From CAZMZF01 sp964570765 (lineage in GTDB: Bacteria > Zixibacteria > MSB-5A5 > RBG-16-43-9), in NCBI GenBank assembly GCA_964570765.1, contig CAZMZF010000004.1, positions 62,001-126,000 on the forward strand: 64,000 nucleotides of DNA. The letters run 5' to 3'. A model generated the notes under the pieces. The model made no database searches, had not been told where the DNA came from, and saw only the letters and a program-made list of their open reading frames with translations. Positions 50,799 to 59,733 of the stretch are shown piece after piece. The position numbers and the translations under genes are program-made. The first letter of the stretch is position 1. Each line of letters starts with the position of its first letter.

Positions 50799-52844
50799 TT
50801 GGCTGAGCTGAAAAGTCTCAAATTCTTAGTGGGTTTAAGGCTGAGATATGTCATCTTGCTAACTCTTCTTTTCGCTTTGATCCTTTTTTTGATAGCTTTT
50901 TTCAGCATTGAGAAGAGCAAATCGAATATGTTAAAAGTAATGGAGAAGGAGGGGAAAGCCCTATTGGAGAGTCTGGTTTTAGCCAGTCAGAATACGGTCA
51001 AAGCCAATAGTTTATTAGAAGAGTTAGTTACAGAGAGGCTTTTAGATATTGCAAAATTAGTAGATGAGATGGATAAAGGCGGGATTTTAACCAATGCTAA
51101 GTTAGAGGAACTGGTCAGAAGAAATTCTTTGTTGAGAATTGATCTTTTAGATATAACAAGAAAGATTTTGAAAAGCAGTCATCCTGAAGAGATGGAAAGC
51201 TATGCCGATACTGCTCATTTTTCTTCTGCTGAATTACAAAAAGTTTTGCAAGGGGAAACCCAGGAGGCCGCTTTTGAAATAAAAGGGGGTGGAGTACTTT
51301 CTGAGGGGAAATATGTGGTGGTGCTAAGAAGGTCTAAAGGTCAAGGTGGAATTGCAGTCATATCACCATCTGCTTATATGGAGGATTTCCAAAAGGAAAT
51401 AGGAATAGGTTATCTAATACAGAATATCAGCCAGCAGAGCGGGATAGAATATATAGTCCTTCAGTCCAGAGAAGGGATTGTATTTGCCTCTAAAAAGGTG
51501 GAAAAGATGCTGAAGCTCGAAAACGACCCTTTCCTTTTAGAAGCTCTCTTGAAAAATGAAACTAAAAGCAGAGTGACACCTTTTGAGGAAAGAAAGGTTT
51601 TAGAAGTGGTGAAGCCTTTTATTTCCAGTCAATTTCCTTCAGGGATATTCCGCCTAGGGCTATCCTTAGAAGGTTATAAACAGATAACCAAAAGTTATCA
51701 GGGTCAGATGATCCTTTTCAGTTTGATCCTTTTTTTCTTAGGATTACTTTTCATTGGAATAGCACTGGTCAATCAGAGCTATTTTGTCCTGAATAAATCT
51801 TATAAGGAGATCAGAACTCTAACCGGAAATGTCTTAGAAGGTATGAATAATGCGGTTGTGGCTGTGGATAGAGATAAAAGTATAATTGTTTTCAATCCAG
51901 TGGCTGAAGAGATTTTTTCGCTGAAAAGAGATGAGGTGATCAGCAAAAACTATTCTCAGATTTTTCCTGAGGACGAGCCCTTAATTAATCAAGTCTTAAG
52001 CTCAGGGAAAAGCATATGGGATATGGAAAGAAGATTAAAGATGCGTTCAAAAGAAAACAAGGACCTGGTTGTCGGCACTTCAATTCTCTTAGATGAAAAA
52101 GGAAAAATTCAGGGAGCAGTGGCTGTGATTCATGATATGACTGAGTTGAAAAAATATGAAGAGGAGGCTAAAAGGGCAGATAGGCTTTCTACTTTAGGCA
52201 ATCTGGCAGCGGGAGTGGCTCATGAGATAAGGAATCCTCTGAATGCCATTTCTATTGCGGCACAGAGATTGAAAAGTGAGTTTGTCCCCATTAAAGATAA
52301 GGAGGAGTACCTTAATTTCACACAGACCATCCTGAATGAGATCAAAAGGCTGGATCAGACTATAAATCAATTCCTGAGCCTAGCTAAGGTTCAGAAGTTG
52401 AATCTCGTTTCTACTGATATGAATTCCTTCCTTTCTGAAGTTATCTCTTTAATGGAGATTGAAGCTAAAGAAAAGGGGATATTAATAGAGAAAGAGATTG
52501 AGAATATACCAGAGATAAGGATAGATAGAGAGGAGATGAAAAAAGCTTTAGTTAATATAATCCTTAACGGGATTCAGGCAATGCCTGCAAGTGGGAAGAT
52601 GAATGTCTCTGGAAGATTGAATAGTACCGGGAAAGAAGTTATTATAAAAATAAAAGATTCAGGTCCTGGGATTCCAGAGGAAAATCTCTCTAAGATATTT
52701 CAACCCTACTTTACCACTAAAGATAAAGGGACTGGCTTGGGTCTGGCAATTGCCTACAGGATTATCAACGATCATCAGGGTAGAATTGAGGTGGAAAGTA
52801 AGATTGGAGAAGGGACTACTTTCGTTATCAGGTTGCCGGTATAA
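50799..52844 (+). CDS. Membrane sensor histidine kinase (NtrB-type)
   Basis: 681 residues, TTG start after AAAGGAG. Two membrane helices (about 15-35 and 303-325) enclose a periplasmic sensor region. A PAS domain (about 345-455) leads to HisKA with AHEIRNPLNAI (His475) and an HATPase with KDSGPGIPEENLSKIFQPYF and TGLGLAIAYRII. The signal is unknown. The regulator gene follows after one dispersed repeat, so the two form a two-component pair. Confidence 0.93.
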   Translation: MAELKSLKFLVGLRLRYVILLTLLFALILFLIAFFSIEKSKSNMLKVMEKEGKALLESLVLASQNTVKANSLLEELVTERLLDIAKLVDEMDKGGILTNAKLEELVRRNSLLRIDLLDITRKILKSSHPEEMESYADTAHFSSAELQKVLQGETQEAAFEIKGGGVLSEGKYVVVLRRSKGQGGIAVISPSAYMEDFQKEIGIGYLIQNISQQSGIEYIVLQSREGIVFASKKVEKMLKLENDPFLLEALLKNETKSRVTPFEERKVLEVVKPFISSQFPSGIFRLGLSLEGYKQITKSYQGQMILFSLILFFLGLLFIGIALVNQSYFVLNKSYKEIRTLTGNVLEGMNNAVVAVDRDKSIIVFNPVAEEIFSLKRDEVISKNYSQIFPEDEPLINQVLSSGKSIWDMERRLKMRSKENKDLVVGTSILLDEKGKIQGAVAVIHDMTELKKYEEEAKRADRLSTLGNLAAGVAHEIRNPLNAISIAAQRLKSEFVPIKDKEEYLNFTQTILNEIKRLDQTINQFLSLAKVQKLNLVSTDMNSFLSEVISLMEIEAKEKGILIEKEIENIPEIRIDREEMKKALVNIILNGIQAMPASGKMNVSGRLNSTGKEVIIKIKDSGPGIPEENLSKIFQPYFTTKDKGTGLGLAIAYRIINDHQGRIEVESKIGEGTTFVIRLPV

Positions 52845-52900
52845 AAATAAATTCAAGGCAGATTAAGCAGATAAAAAGTATGATAAATGTCTATTTATAC

Positions 52901-52997
52901 TGTCATTCTGAGCCCGGAGGGCGAAGAATCTATATCAAGATCAAATTGAACAGATTCTTCGGTCGTTTCGCCGGAGGCGGACTCCCTCAGAATGACA
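52901..52997. repeat. Repeat E copy 1 (TGTCATTCTGAG ... CTCAGAATGACA)
   Basis: 97-base element with 12-base inverted ends and inner GAAGAATCT/AGATTCTTC. It separates the sensor and regulator genes. Confidence 0.85.
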
Positions 52998-53047
52998 ATT
53001 TGGGTCGCCTAAACGGTTGGTAAAGGATTATTAATTAAGGAGATTAT

Positions 53048-54385
53048 ATGGCTCTATATAGAATCTTAGTAGTGGATGATGAGGAAACTCAAAGGGAAAT
53101 GTTAGGTGGTTTTCTAAAGAAAGAAGGATATTCTTTATCTTTAGCTGATTCGGGCGAAAAAGCTCTAAAATTTTGTCAGGATAAATTCTTTGAAGTGGCG
53201 CTAATAGATTTGAAGATGCCGGGGATGGATGGGATTGAATTACTATCAAAATTAAAAGAGATTAACCCGGAAATTCAGGTTATTGTTATGACGGCTTATG
53301 CATCAATTGAGACGGCAGTTGTGGCGATGAAGAAAGGGGCATTTAATTATGTTAATAAGCCAGTCGATTTAGAGGAGTTAAGAATAAATATAAAAAAAGC
53401 CCTGGAAAATCAGAAGATTTTAACTGAAAACAAATACCTGAAAGAACAGTTGAATGAGAAATATAAAGATTTGAAGATAATTGGTGAGAGCAAAGCCATA
53501 AAAGAGGTGTTGAGCACTGTTGCACGCGTAGCAAAATCCGATTCAACTGTATTGATCCGTGGAGAGAGCGGAACCGGAAAGGAATTGGTGGCCAGGGCAA
53601 TCCATGCTTTAAGTGATAGAGCCAATCAAAGATTTATCTCTTTATCCTGTGCGGCTATCCCTGAAACCTTGCTTGAATCTGAGCTATTCGGATATGAGAA
53701 AGGTGCTTTCACCGGTGCAACTCGTAGGAAAGAGGGGAGGTTTGAACTGGCGGATTCAGGAACTCTATTTTTAGATGAGATCGGCGATCTCTTTTTAGAG
53801 ACTCAGATTAAATTACTGAGGGTGATTGAGACTCAGGAATTTGAGAGGTTAGGTGGTAAGGAGACTATAAAGGTTGATCTCAGGATTATCTCTGCCACTC
53901 ATCAGGACCTGGAAAAGAAAATCAAAGAAAAATCTTTCCGTGAGGATCTATATTATAGATTGAATGTGATCTCAATTTTCATACCTCCTTTAAGAGAAAG
54001 GAGAGAAGATATAATTCCCTTAGTCAATTATTTCATTCAGAAGTCAAATCAGAAAGGTGGAAAAAATATCCAGGGATTAACTCAGGAAGCAAAAGACATT
54101 TTATTCTCATATCCCTGGCCTGGAAATATCCGGGAATTAGAGAATGTAATCGAAAGGGCAACTGTTTTAAGCCGGGGAGAGGCAATTGATAAATTAGATT
54201 TAGCTCACTTGAGTTTCCAGAGAATAGATGAGATCCCCACAACTCTTTTACTAAAAGATTTAGAGAAAAGCCATATCCTTAAAGTCCTGAAAAAAACCGG
54301 TGGGAATCTAAGCCAAGCTGCGGAGCTTTTGGGTATTCATCGGAATACTTTGAGGCTGAAGATGAAAGAGTATCAAATAAAGTAA
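53048..54385 (+). CDS. Sigma-54-dependent response regulator (NtrC family)
   Basis: 445 residues. Receiver domain with Asp54 (ALIDLKMPG), AAA+ domain with Walker A GESGTGKE (from residue 172), the sigma-54 contact loop GAFTGA (219-224) and ELADSGTLFLDEIGD, and a C-terminal Fis-type helix-turn-helix (NLSQAAELLGIHRNTLRLKMK). It activates sigma-54 promoters when phosphorylated by the upstream kinase. Targets are unknown. Confidence 0.95.
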   Translation: MALYRILVVDDEETQREMLGGFLKKEGYSLSLADSGEKALKFCQDKFFEVALIDLKMPGMDGIELLSKLKEINPEIQVIVMTAYASIETAVVAMKKGAFNYVNKPVDLEELRINIKKALENQKILTENKYLKEQLNEKYKDLKIIGESKAIKEVLSTVARVAKSDSTVLIRGESGTGKELVARAIHALSDRANQRFISLSCAAIPETLLESELFGYEKGAFTGATRRKEGRFELADSGTLFLDEIGDLFLETQIKLLRVIETQEFERLGGKETIKVDLRIISATHQDLEKKIKEKSFREDLYYRLNVISIFIPPLRERREDIIPLVNYFIQKSNQKGGKNIQGLTQEAKDILFSYPWPGNIRELENVIERATVLSRGEAIDKLDLAHLSFQRIDEIPTTLLLKDLEKSHILKVLKKTGGNLSQAAELLGIHRNTLRLKMKEYQIK

Positions 54386-54386
54386 C

Positions 54387-54649
54387 TGTCATTCTGATCC
54401 CGCCAAAGGCGGGAGAAGAATCTGTCGAATTTGACCTTGAGGGGAATTCGTCAGCCGCTTCGCTTCTTCAGAATGACATTGACCGTGTCAATGCATGCAT
54501 CCATTGGATGCACTCCTTAATCAGATGTTTACCCCGATAAATCGGGGTCAACATGACACAACAAATGTACCGTGTCATTCTGAGTCCCCGTAGGGGACGA
54601 AGAATCTTTAAACAATTGAGAGAGATGTTTCGCTCCGCTCAACATGACA
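54387..54649. repeat. Repeat E copies 2 and 3 with a short related palindrome between
   Basis: Copy 2 is 54387-54478 and copy 3 is 54573-54649; 54533-54559 holds a CCCCGATAAATCGGGG palindrome. Copy 3 ends AACATGACA, which contains the start codon of the next gene. Confidence 0.83.
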
Positions 54650-55459
54650 GTTAAGAATAAAAAATTAGAAGCACCTAACAGAATTAAGTTCTTAGGCACG
54701 GCTGGCGCAAGGATAGTGGTATCCAAACAGCTCAGGGCTTCAGGTGGGATCTGGCTTACCTTAGAGAATAAAAATATTTTGATAGATCCTGGTCCAGGAA
54801 CTTTGGTCAAATGTTTTTCCAGCAAGCCAAAATTAGACCCGTCTAAATTAGATGCGATCATTTTAACTCACCGTCATATTGACCACTCCAATGATGTTAA
54901 TATTATGATAGAGGCGATGACTGAGGGTGGATTTAAAAGAAGGGGGATGCTTTTCTGTCCCGCAGATGCCTTAAATGAGGATCCGGTAATTCTTAAATAT
55001 GTGAGAAGTTTTGTAGAGCAAATTCATATACTCAAGGCTGGTGGTGAGCATAATATAGATTCTATTACTTTGTCTACACCCTTAAAGCATATTCACGGGG
55101 TTGAGGTATATGGGTTGATCTTCAAAACTCCAACATATAGAATCTCATTTATAGTTGATACTAAGTTTTTTCCGGAGCTGATAAAATATCATTCTGGAAG
55201 TGAAATGATTGTAATAAATACTGTGAGATATGAGCCTGAAGGGGCTAAAAAACTTAATTTAGACCATCTGAATTTAGAGGACGCGAAAAATATAATAAGA
55301 AACTGTAAGCCTCAAATTGCCATTCTAACTCATTTCGGGATGACGATGCTTAAAGCCAAACCCTGGGAACTAGCTCTACAACTTAAAAAAGAGTTGAAAG
55401 TTGAGGTTATAGCTACTTCAGATGGGATGGGGCTGAATTTAGATGAGGTAATTTTTTAA
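54644..55459 (+). CDS. MBL-fold metallo-hydrolase
   Basis: 271 residues. Metal-binding motif THRHIDHSND (His76, His78, Asp80, His81), GPGTLVKCF before it, and LKHIHGVEVYGL and ILTHFGMTML later. The order fits a beta-lactamase-fold hydrolase or RNase Z-like phosphodiesterase; the substrate is unknown. The only in-frame ATG lies in the terminal bases of repeat E, with no clear ribosome site, so expression may be weak or the true start non-ATG. Confidence 0.83.
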   Translation: MTVKNKKLEAPNRIKFLGTAGARIVVSKQLRASGGIWLTLENKNILIDPGPGTLVKCFSSKPKLDPSKLDAIILTHRHIDHSNDVNIMIEAMTEGGFKRRGMLFCPADALNEDPVILKYVRSFVEQIHILKAGGEHNIDSITLSTPLKHIHGVEVYGLIFKTPTYRISFIVDTKFFPELIKYHSGSEMIVINTVRYEPEGAKKLNLDHLNLEDAKNIIRNCKPQIAILTHFGMTMLKAKPWELALQLKKELKVEVIATSDGMGLNLDEVIF

Positions 55460-55461
55460 TT

Positions 55462-55643
55462 GTAGAGGAGGTCTTTAGACCTCCATTGATTTAGCAGTAG
55501 TAGAGACGCATAGCGATGCGTCTCTACGTTTTTAAGCGACCCTGAAAGGACCGCACTACGAAAGACTAATCCACGTAGGGCGGGTTTCGAACCCGCCCTT
55601 ACCATTGCACAAAAAATTTTTGAAACGAACAATTTTTGTGCAA
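55462..55643. repeat. Row of five different palindromes
   Basis: 55462-55485 GTAGAGGAGGTC type, 55499-55527 GTAGAGACGCATAGCG type, 55534-55560 repeat D reversed, 55574-55602 GTAGGGCGGGTTTCG type, and 55605-55643 TTGCACAAAAAATT/AATTTTTGTGCAA. The first four start GTAG or end CTAC. No gene is present in 55460-55811. Confidence 0.8.
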
Positions 55644-55811
55644 GTATAAAATATCTATTAAAATAGTCCTTAATAAGATACTTTATGTAATTGCTATAAG
55701 TCATTATTTTATAATATCATATTTCCTATCACCTATTTCCTATTACCTAATCTAAATCAGGCATAAGGTTTGCATAATAGAAATATGGAACTTTTAAAAT
55801 AAGGAGTCGTT

Positions 55812-56726
55812 ATGAGAAAGGTAATTTTGATTTCGTTAGTCTTAACAGGTTTGTTTTTTATCTTCAGTGGCTGCGAGAAGAAGGTTTATGTAGTTGAGCC
55901 AGTCTATATATATGTAACTGAGCCTGATATCACCCCACCTTCTTCTCCAAAAGGTGTTTATAGCGTAACCGGTGATGAAGCAGTATATATCTACTGGGAA
56001 AGAAATGATGAGTCGGATTTTTACAGGTATAAGATTTACTGGGCTCCGGAAACAAATGGTATAATTCCAGAACCAGATGATGATTTTGAACTCATAACTT
56101 CAATACCTAACCCACCTCAATATACTGATACCGATGTGGAAAACGGAACAACTTATTATTATGTTATAACCGCAGTGGATAATTCTGGAAATGAAAGCGA
56201 ACCCTCTAAGATATTATATGATACTCCCAGACCTGATGGTTTCAATATTTTATTTAATGTAGCAATTGACAATAGTCACGCTGGGATTTACTTCGATAAT
56301 CAACTGGGAGTACAAATTGTCTCCAGAACCAGCCCACTTTGTGATGTTTATTTAGATAGTTACGTTAGAGTTTTTTATCTTAATACTACTATGAAGAATA
56401 GTATTCCTAATGATATACAAGACTTTGGATTTACGAATAGTCTGGATGAGATTAATGTTGCACCGGATACAAATATAGGCTGGTCTGAGTTGGACTACAT
56501 TCCAGTATGGTTAGGTCATACTTATGTTATCTGGACCTGGGATAATCGTTATGCCAAATTGAGAGTTACCGATATTGATACTATCTATTATAATTATATA
56601 AGATTCGAATGGGCTTATCAGACTACAGAAGGTAATCCTGAGCTTAAAGTTTTGCCTAAAAGGATTGCTAATAAAAAGGAGTGTGATCCCGCCGAAGGCG
56701 GGATTGCTGAAAGGAGGATGAAATGA
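55812..56726 (+). CDS. Lipoprotein with an FN3-like domain
   Basis: 304 residues. Signal peptide with lipobox FIFSGC, a short Val/Tyr segment, then a fibronectin-III-like domain (about 38-130; YWERNDESDFYRYKIYW, YYYVITAVDNSGNESEPS) and a beta-rich C-terminal half of unknown fold. The last 15 residues (KECDPAEGGIAERRMK) are encoded by a CCCGCCGAAGGCGGG repeat, so the end is repeat-derived. Overlaps the next ATG (ATGA). No known function. Confidence 0.78.
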   Translation: MRKVILISLVLTGLFFIFSGCEKKVYVVEPVYIYVTEPDITPPSSPKGVYSVTGDEAVYIYWERNDESDFYRYKIYWAPETNGIIPEPDDDFELITSIPNPPQYTDTDVENGTTYYYVITAVDNSGNESEPSKILYDTPRPDGFNILFNVAIDNSHAGIYFDNQLGVQIVSRTSPLCDVYLDSYVRVFYLNTTMKNSIPNDIQDFGFTNSLDEINVAPDTNIGWSELDYIPVWLGHTYVIWTWDNRYAKLRVTDIDTIYYNYIRFEWAYQTTEGNPELKVLPKRIANKKECDPAEGGIAERRMK

Positions 56727-57145
56727 AAAACAGAAAGTTGGTCTTGGGGATTCTCTTGATAGTCTTGGGAGTTTTTGTAAGTGGATGTGCTCTTTATGTG
56801 GGAGGTGTCTTTGGTGGTCCAAGATACAGGTATCACCACCCGCGCTACTGTTATGACTGCCATCATCATCCCACCTGGACCAGGATTTATGTAGAATGTG
56901 ATTTCTATGATTTCTATTTCTTGGATAACGGCTATTACTATCTTCCCAGACATGGAGTTGATCGGGTTTATGTCTACAAGAAATATAATTATCATAAAGA
57001 CAAAGAATTTGTGGAGCATTACAAGAAATACAGGGTAAGTGATAAGGAAAGAGATAGGATTGAGAGAGAATATCGCGGAGTGAGTGGAGAGGAAAGGAAG
57101 AAGATTGAGAAGGAGTACAGGAAACCCGGGAAACCTAAGAAGTAA
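56723..57145 (+). CDS. Small His/Tyr-rich lipoprotein with one CxxCH motif
   Basis: 140 residues. Lipobox VSGC, then RYHHPRYCYDCHHHPTWTR containing CYDCH (a potential heme c or metal site), a Tyr-rich middle, and a Lys/Glu/Arg-rich C-terminal helix (about 90-140). I recognise no family. It has AAAGGAGG before the ATG, overlaps the FN3 lipoprotein gene and precedes the DUF4384 gene. Confidence 0.72.
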   Translation: MKNRKLVLGILLIVLGVFVSGCALYVGGVFGGPRYRYHHPRYCYDCHHHPTWTRIYVECDFYDFYFLDNGYYYLPRHGVDRVYVYKKYNYHKDKEFVEHYKKYRVSDKERDRIEREYRGVSGEERKKIEKEYRKPGKPKK

Positions 57146-57192
57146 GAAGTAAAACAATCCCGCATAAATACGGGATGAAAGGAGTGATCGAG

Positions 57193-58548
57193 ATGTTGAA
57201 AATATTAAAGCTAATACTGGCGCTTCTGGTTTTGACTTTGACTTTTAAACCAGCATTCGCACAGTTGCCAGAGGAAGAGGATTATGAGGGGATGAATGAA
57301 CACCGGATTATACATACGCCCAATCAGGGTTTAGATATCGATGTCTGGATCGATAAGGGGGAGGGTTCAACCTATCATCCGGGTGATGATATCCGGGTCT
57401 ATTTCAGAGCTTCCAGGGATTGTTACGTCGTAGTTTATAACCTGGATACCCGTGGATATGTAAACGTTCTTTATCCTTATAGCTCAGAGGATGATCGTTA
57501 CGTCGAAGGCGGCAGAGTTTACGGGATTCCGGGCAGATATGATGATTATTCTCTGACAGTGGATGGTCCATTAGGCGTCGAGTACATTCAGGCAGTGGCT
57601 TCTTATGAGCCTCTTTCCCTTCCGCACTGGTCGGATTATTATAGAGAAGGAACAGAGCCAGCAGATATCCGCACCTTGAGGATGGATGAGGATGAAGACC
57701 CCTACGTTTTTATGGAATGGGTGAACCATCAAATCAGCCCATCTCCGGATTATGTCACGGATGTGACTAATCTCTATGTGAGGTATCCTCATCCACAGTG
57801 GTATTACTGGCCTCATCAGTACTGGCATTACTCTGATCCTTTCCCTTACCATTTAGGGAGCGTCTATTTCTGGGCTCCATTTGGAGTAGAGGTTTATATC
57901 GATGGTGTTTTCTATGGGATAGCTCCGATAACCATTCCCTATATCATAGTGGGCAGGCACTATGTAACTTACTATTATAATGGCTGCAGAGTATGGAATA
58001 ACTATGTTTATGTTGAGAAAAGTAAAACCGTAAGAGTAGATGCCAAGATAAATCAACGAATGAAATATGTCTCTGAAGATCCAGTTAAAAAAGAATATCG
58101 AAGCTGGAAGGAGAAGGAATATCAGCAGATCAAAGAGAGAAGGACATTGCCTGCCGATAATCCGCCTCAGGCGGATAAGGCTCGTAGAGCAGAGAAACAA
58201 ACTCGCTCCCGAACTGATTATTATGAAGAAAAATCTCCGCGGCAGGACAGGGTAATAGAGCAGACTAAAGAAAGAATAAATGACAGGGAAAAGGATTTTG
58301 TACCGGATAAGGGAAGAGTTGAAGAAAAGAAAGTAAGGGAGAGGGATATTACCTCTGAGAGGGTAAGAACGAAGGAAAAAGAAATCAAAGCGGAAAGTGT
58401 TCCCCAGAAGAAAAGCTATCCTGAGGCGAGAAGCCCTGAATCCCCAAAGTATGAGCAGAAAAGCATAGAGATTCGCAAAGAGAGAAGCAGTCAGACTAAC
58501 AAGGAAAGAGTTGAGGTCAAAAGAAATAAAACTGAGAGGAAAAGGTGA
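57193..58548 (+). CDS. Exported DUF4384/PEGA-like protein with charged C-terminal tail
   Basis: 451 residues from the ATG at 57193 (AAAGGAG upstream; ATG 57175 lies in a CCCGCATAAATACGGG palindrome). Signal peptide ending PAFAQ. DUF4384-like domain (about 30-170; DIDVWIDKGEGSTYHPGDDIRVYFRA, YVVVYNLDTRGYVNVLYP), then a PEGA-like segment (GVEVYIDGVFYGIAPITIPY) and about 150 residues of Arg/Lys/Glu-rich coil. The tail includes LPADNPPQADKARRAEK, encoded by a repeat at 58153-58189. Probably envelope associated. Confidence 0.8.
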   Translation: MLKILKLILALLVLTLTFKPAFAQLPEEEDYEGMNEHRIIHTPNQGLDIDVWIDKGEGSTYHPGDDIRVYFRASRDCYVVVYNLDTRGYVNVLYPYSSEDDRYVEGGRVYGIPGRYDDYSLTVDGPLGVEYIQAVASYEPLSLPHWSDYYREGTEPADIRTLRMDEDEDPYVFMEWVNHQISPSPDYVTDVTNLYVRYPHPQWYYWPHQYWHYSDPFPYHLGSVYFWAPFGVEVYIDGVFYGIAPITIPYIIVGRHYVTYYYNGCRVWNNYVYVEKSKTVRVDAKINQRMKYVSEDPVKKEYRSWKEKEYQQIKERRTLPADNPPQADKARRAEKQTRSRTDYYEEKSPRQDRVIEQTKERINDREKDFVPDKGRVEEKKVRERDITSERVRTKEKEIKAESVPQKKSYPEARSPESPKYEQKSIEIRKERSSQTNKERVEVKRNKTERKR

Positions 58549-58559
58549 GGTGAATAAAA

Positions 58560-58982
58560 ATGAAAAAAGTCCATATAATACTTACACTGCTTTTGCTCTC
58601 AGTTTTCCTTTTCTCTTCGGTTTTAGCCATAGAGAGAACTCCCAAGAAAGATAGCGTAGCGGATAAAGAGCAGAAAGGAGAAATAAAACCGGTACCCTCT
58701 ACGGTAGAAAGAAAGGAAGAAAGTTCATCTGCGAAAGAGATGAAAAAAGAGGAAGCTAAGGAAGCTGAAGTAAAGAAACCTGAGACGGAAAAGAAAACAG
58801 GAATATCCAAGATACTTAAAGGGCTAAAAGGGAGTCTGAAAGAAGAAGGGAAAGACAGCTACGATTATTTTATAGATAAAAACGGGAATGGAATAGATGA
58901 CCGGCTGGAAAAAGAGAAAACCGAGAAAAAGACCGAGGAGAAAAAAACTGCCGTTGAAAGAAAGGGTCGTCGAGGGAGATAG
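58560..58982 (+). CDS. Exported Lys/Glu-rich protein with an EF-hand/dockerin-like loop
   Basis: 140 residues. Signal peptide ending SVLAIE, then a highly charged region, a short helix (KILKGLKGSLKEEG) and YFIDKNGNGIDDRLEKE, a DxNxNGxDD calcium-binding loop. No known family. It ends the exported cluster before a terminator; spacing from the previous gene is 11 bases. Confidence 0.7.
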   Translation: MKKVHIILTLLLLSVFLFSSVLAIERTPKKDSVADKEQKGEIKPVPSTVERKEESSSAKEMKKEEAKEAEVKKPETEKKTGISKILKGLKGSLKEEGKDSYDYFIDKNGNGIDDRLEKEKTEKKTEEKKTAVERKGRRGR

Positions 58983-59013
58983 CATTAATTGAATACCGGA
59001 ATTCCATACAGGG

Positions 59014-59048
59014 AATAGCGTCCGGGTTTATTCCGGACGCTATTTTTT
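59014..59048. terminator. Terminator between convergent genes
   Basis: AATAGCGTCCGG/CCGGACGCTATT with T run; it touches the stop of the minus-strand gene and can serve both sides. Confidence 0.88.
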
Positions 59049-59280
59049 ATTCGAAAGCTAAAAGGGTAGTAGTTTTGATTACCCCTTCAACTGATTGTAT
59101 CTCCTTGGTGATGATCCGTGGAATATCCTCATAGGATTTTGATTCAATGACTGCCACAATATCATAAGGCCCTGCAACCGGAGTGGCAGATTTCACCTGG
59201 GGAATTCCTTTAAGGGCTTGGATGGCTCCATTAATACTTTTAGGCTCCATCTCGATTAAGATAAAAGCTTTAACTGACAT
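59047..59280 (-). CDS. Stand-alone Lrp/AsnC ligand-binding (RAM) domain protein
   Basis: 77 residues. KAFILIEMEPKSINGAIQALKGIPQVKSATPVAGPYDIVAVIE is the RAM/ACT-like effector domain of Lrp/AsnC regulators without any DNA-binding domain. Such orphan domains probably bind amino acids and oligomerise. AAAGGAGGGTCAA precedes the ATG. Confidence 0.9.
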   Translation of the reverse strand: MSVKAFILIEMEPKSINGAIQALKGIPQVKSATPVAGPYDIVAVIESKSYEDIPRIITKEIQSVEGVIKTTTLLAFE

Positions 59281-59380
59281 TTGACCCTCCTTTCCATTTC
59301 TTGAGCCATGGATTTAAGTTCATTAAAATATAAGCCTCAATTTAAAGCTGTCAATAAAAATCTGTGAGAGCTTTAAAAAA

Positions 59381-59635
59381 CTTGTTTTGTGGTTCGACTT
59401 TGCTCACCACCCTGAGGTTATTGAAGGGCTGGGCTGGTCCGCCTAAGGCGGAAGCCTACGGGAAGAAAGAGTGTCGATTTTTCGTCCGAGAAACGGAGAC
59501 TACGTCTGGCGCCCATACGGGCGGGCTCGTAGCCACCGTAGGAGAGGTCGGACACCTTTGTCCGACCGCTCTCTTATCCACTTTTTCAGAGACCTCTCTG
59601 AGTAAAGATCTATCAAATAGTATGGATTCAAAAAT
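59381..59635. repeat. Mixed dispersed repeats, no gene
   Basis: Contains TTCGACTTTGCTCACCACC, TCCGCCTAAGGCGGA, GACTACGTCTGGCG with GTAGCCACCGTAGG (shared with 5643-5675) and GGTCGGACACCTTTGTCCGACC. An apparent ORF over 59364-59639 only translates these repeats. Confidence 0.72.
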
Positions 59636-59733
59636 TTAGACTTTAATACAATCACAAGACTTCGGTCTGGTTATCTAATGTTTTTTGCATTAAAGTCGTA
59701 TTTTAGATAGAAATTATAGATTTTGAGGTCGAT

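Noticed and set aside
59364..59639. Open frame of 91 codons
   Set aside because: It runs entirely through dispersed palindromes shared with other gaps.
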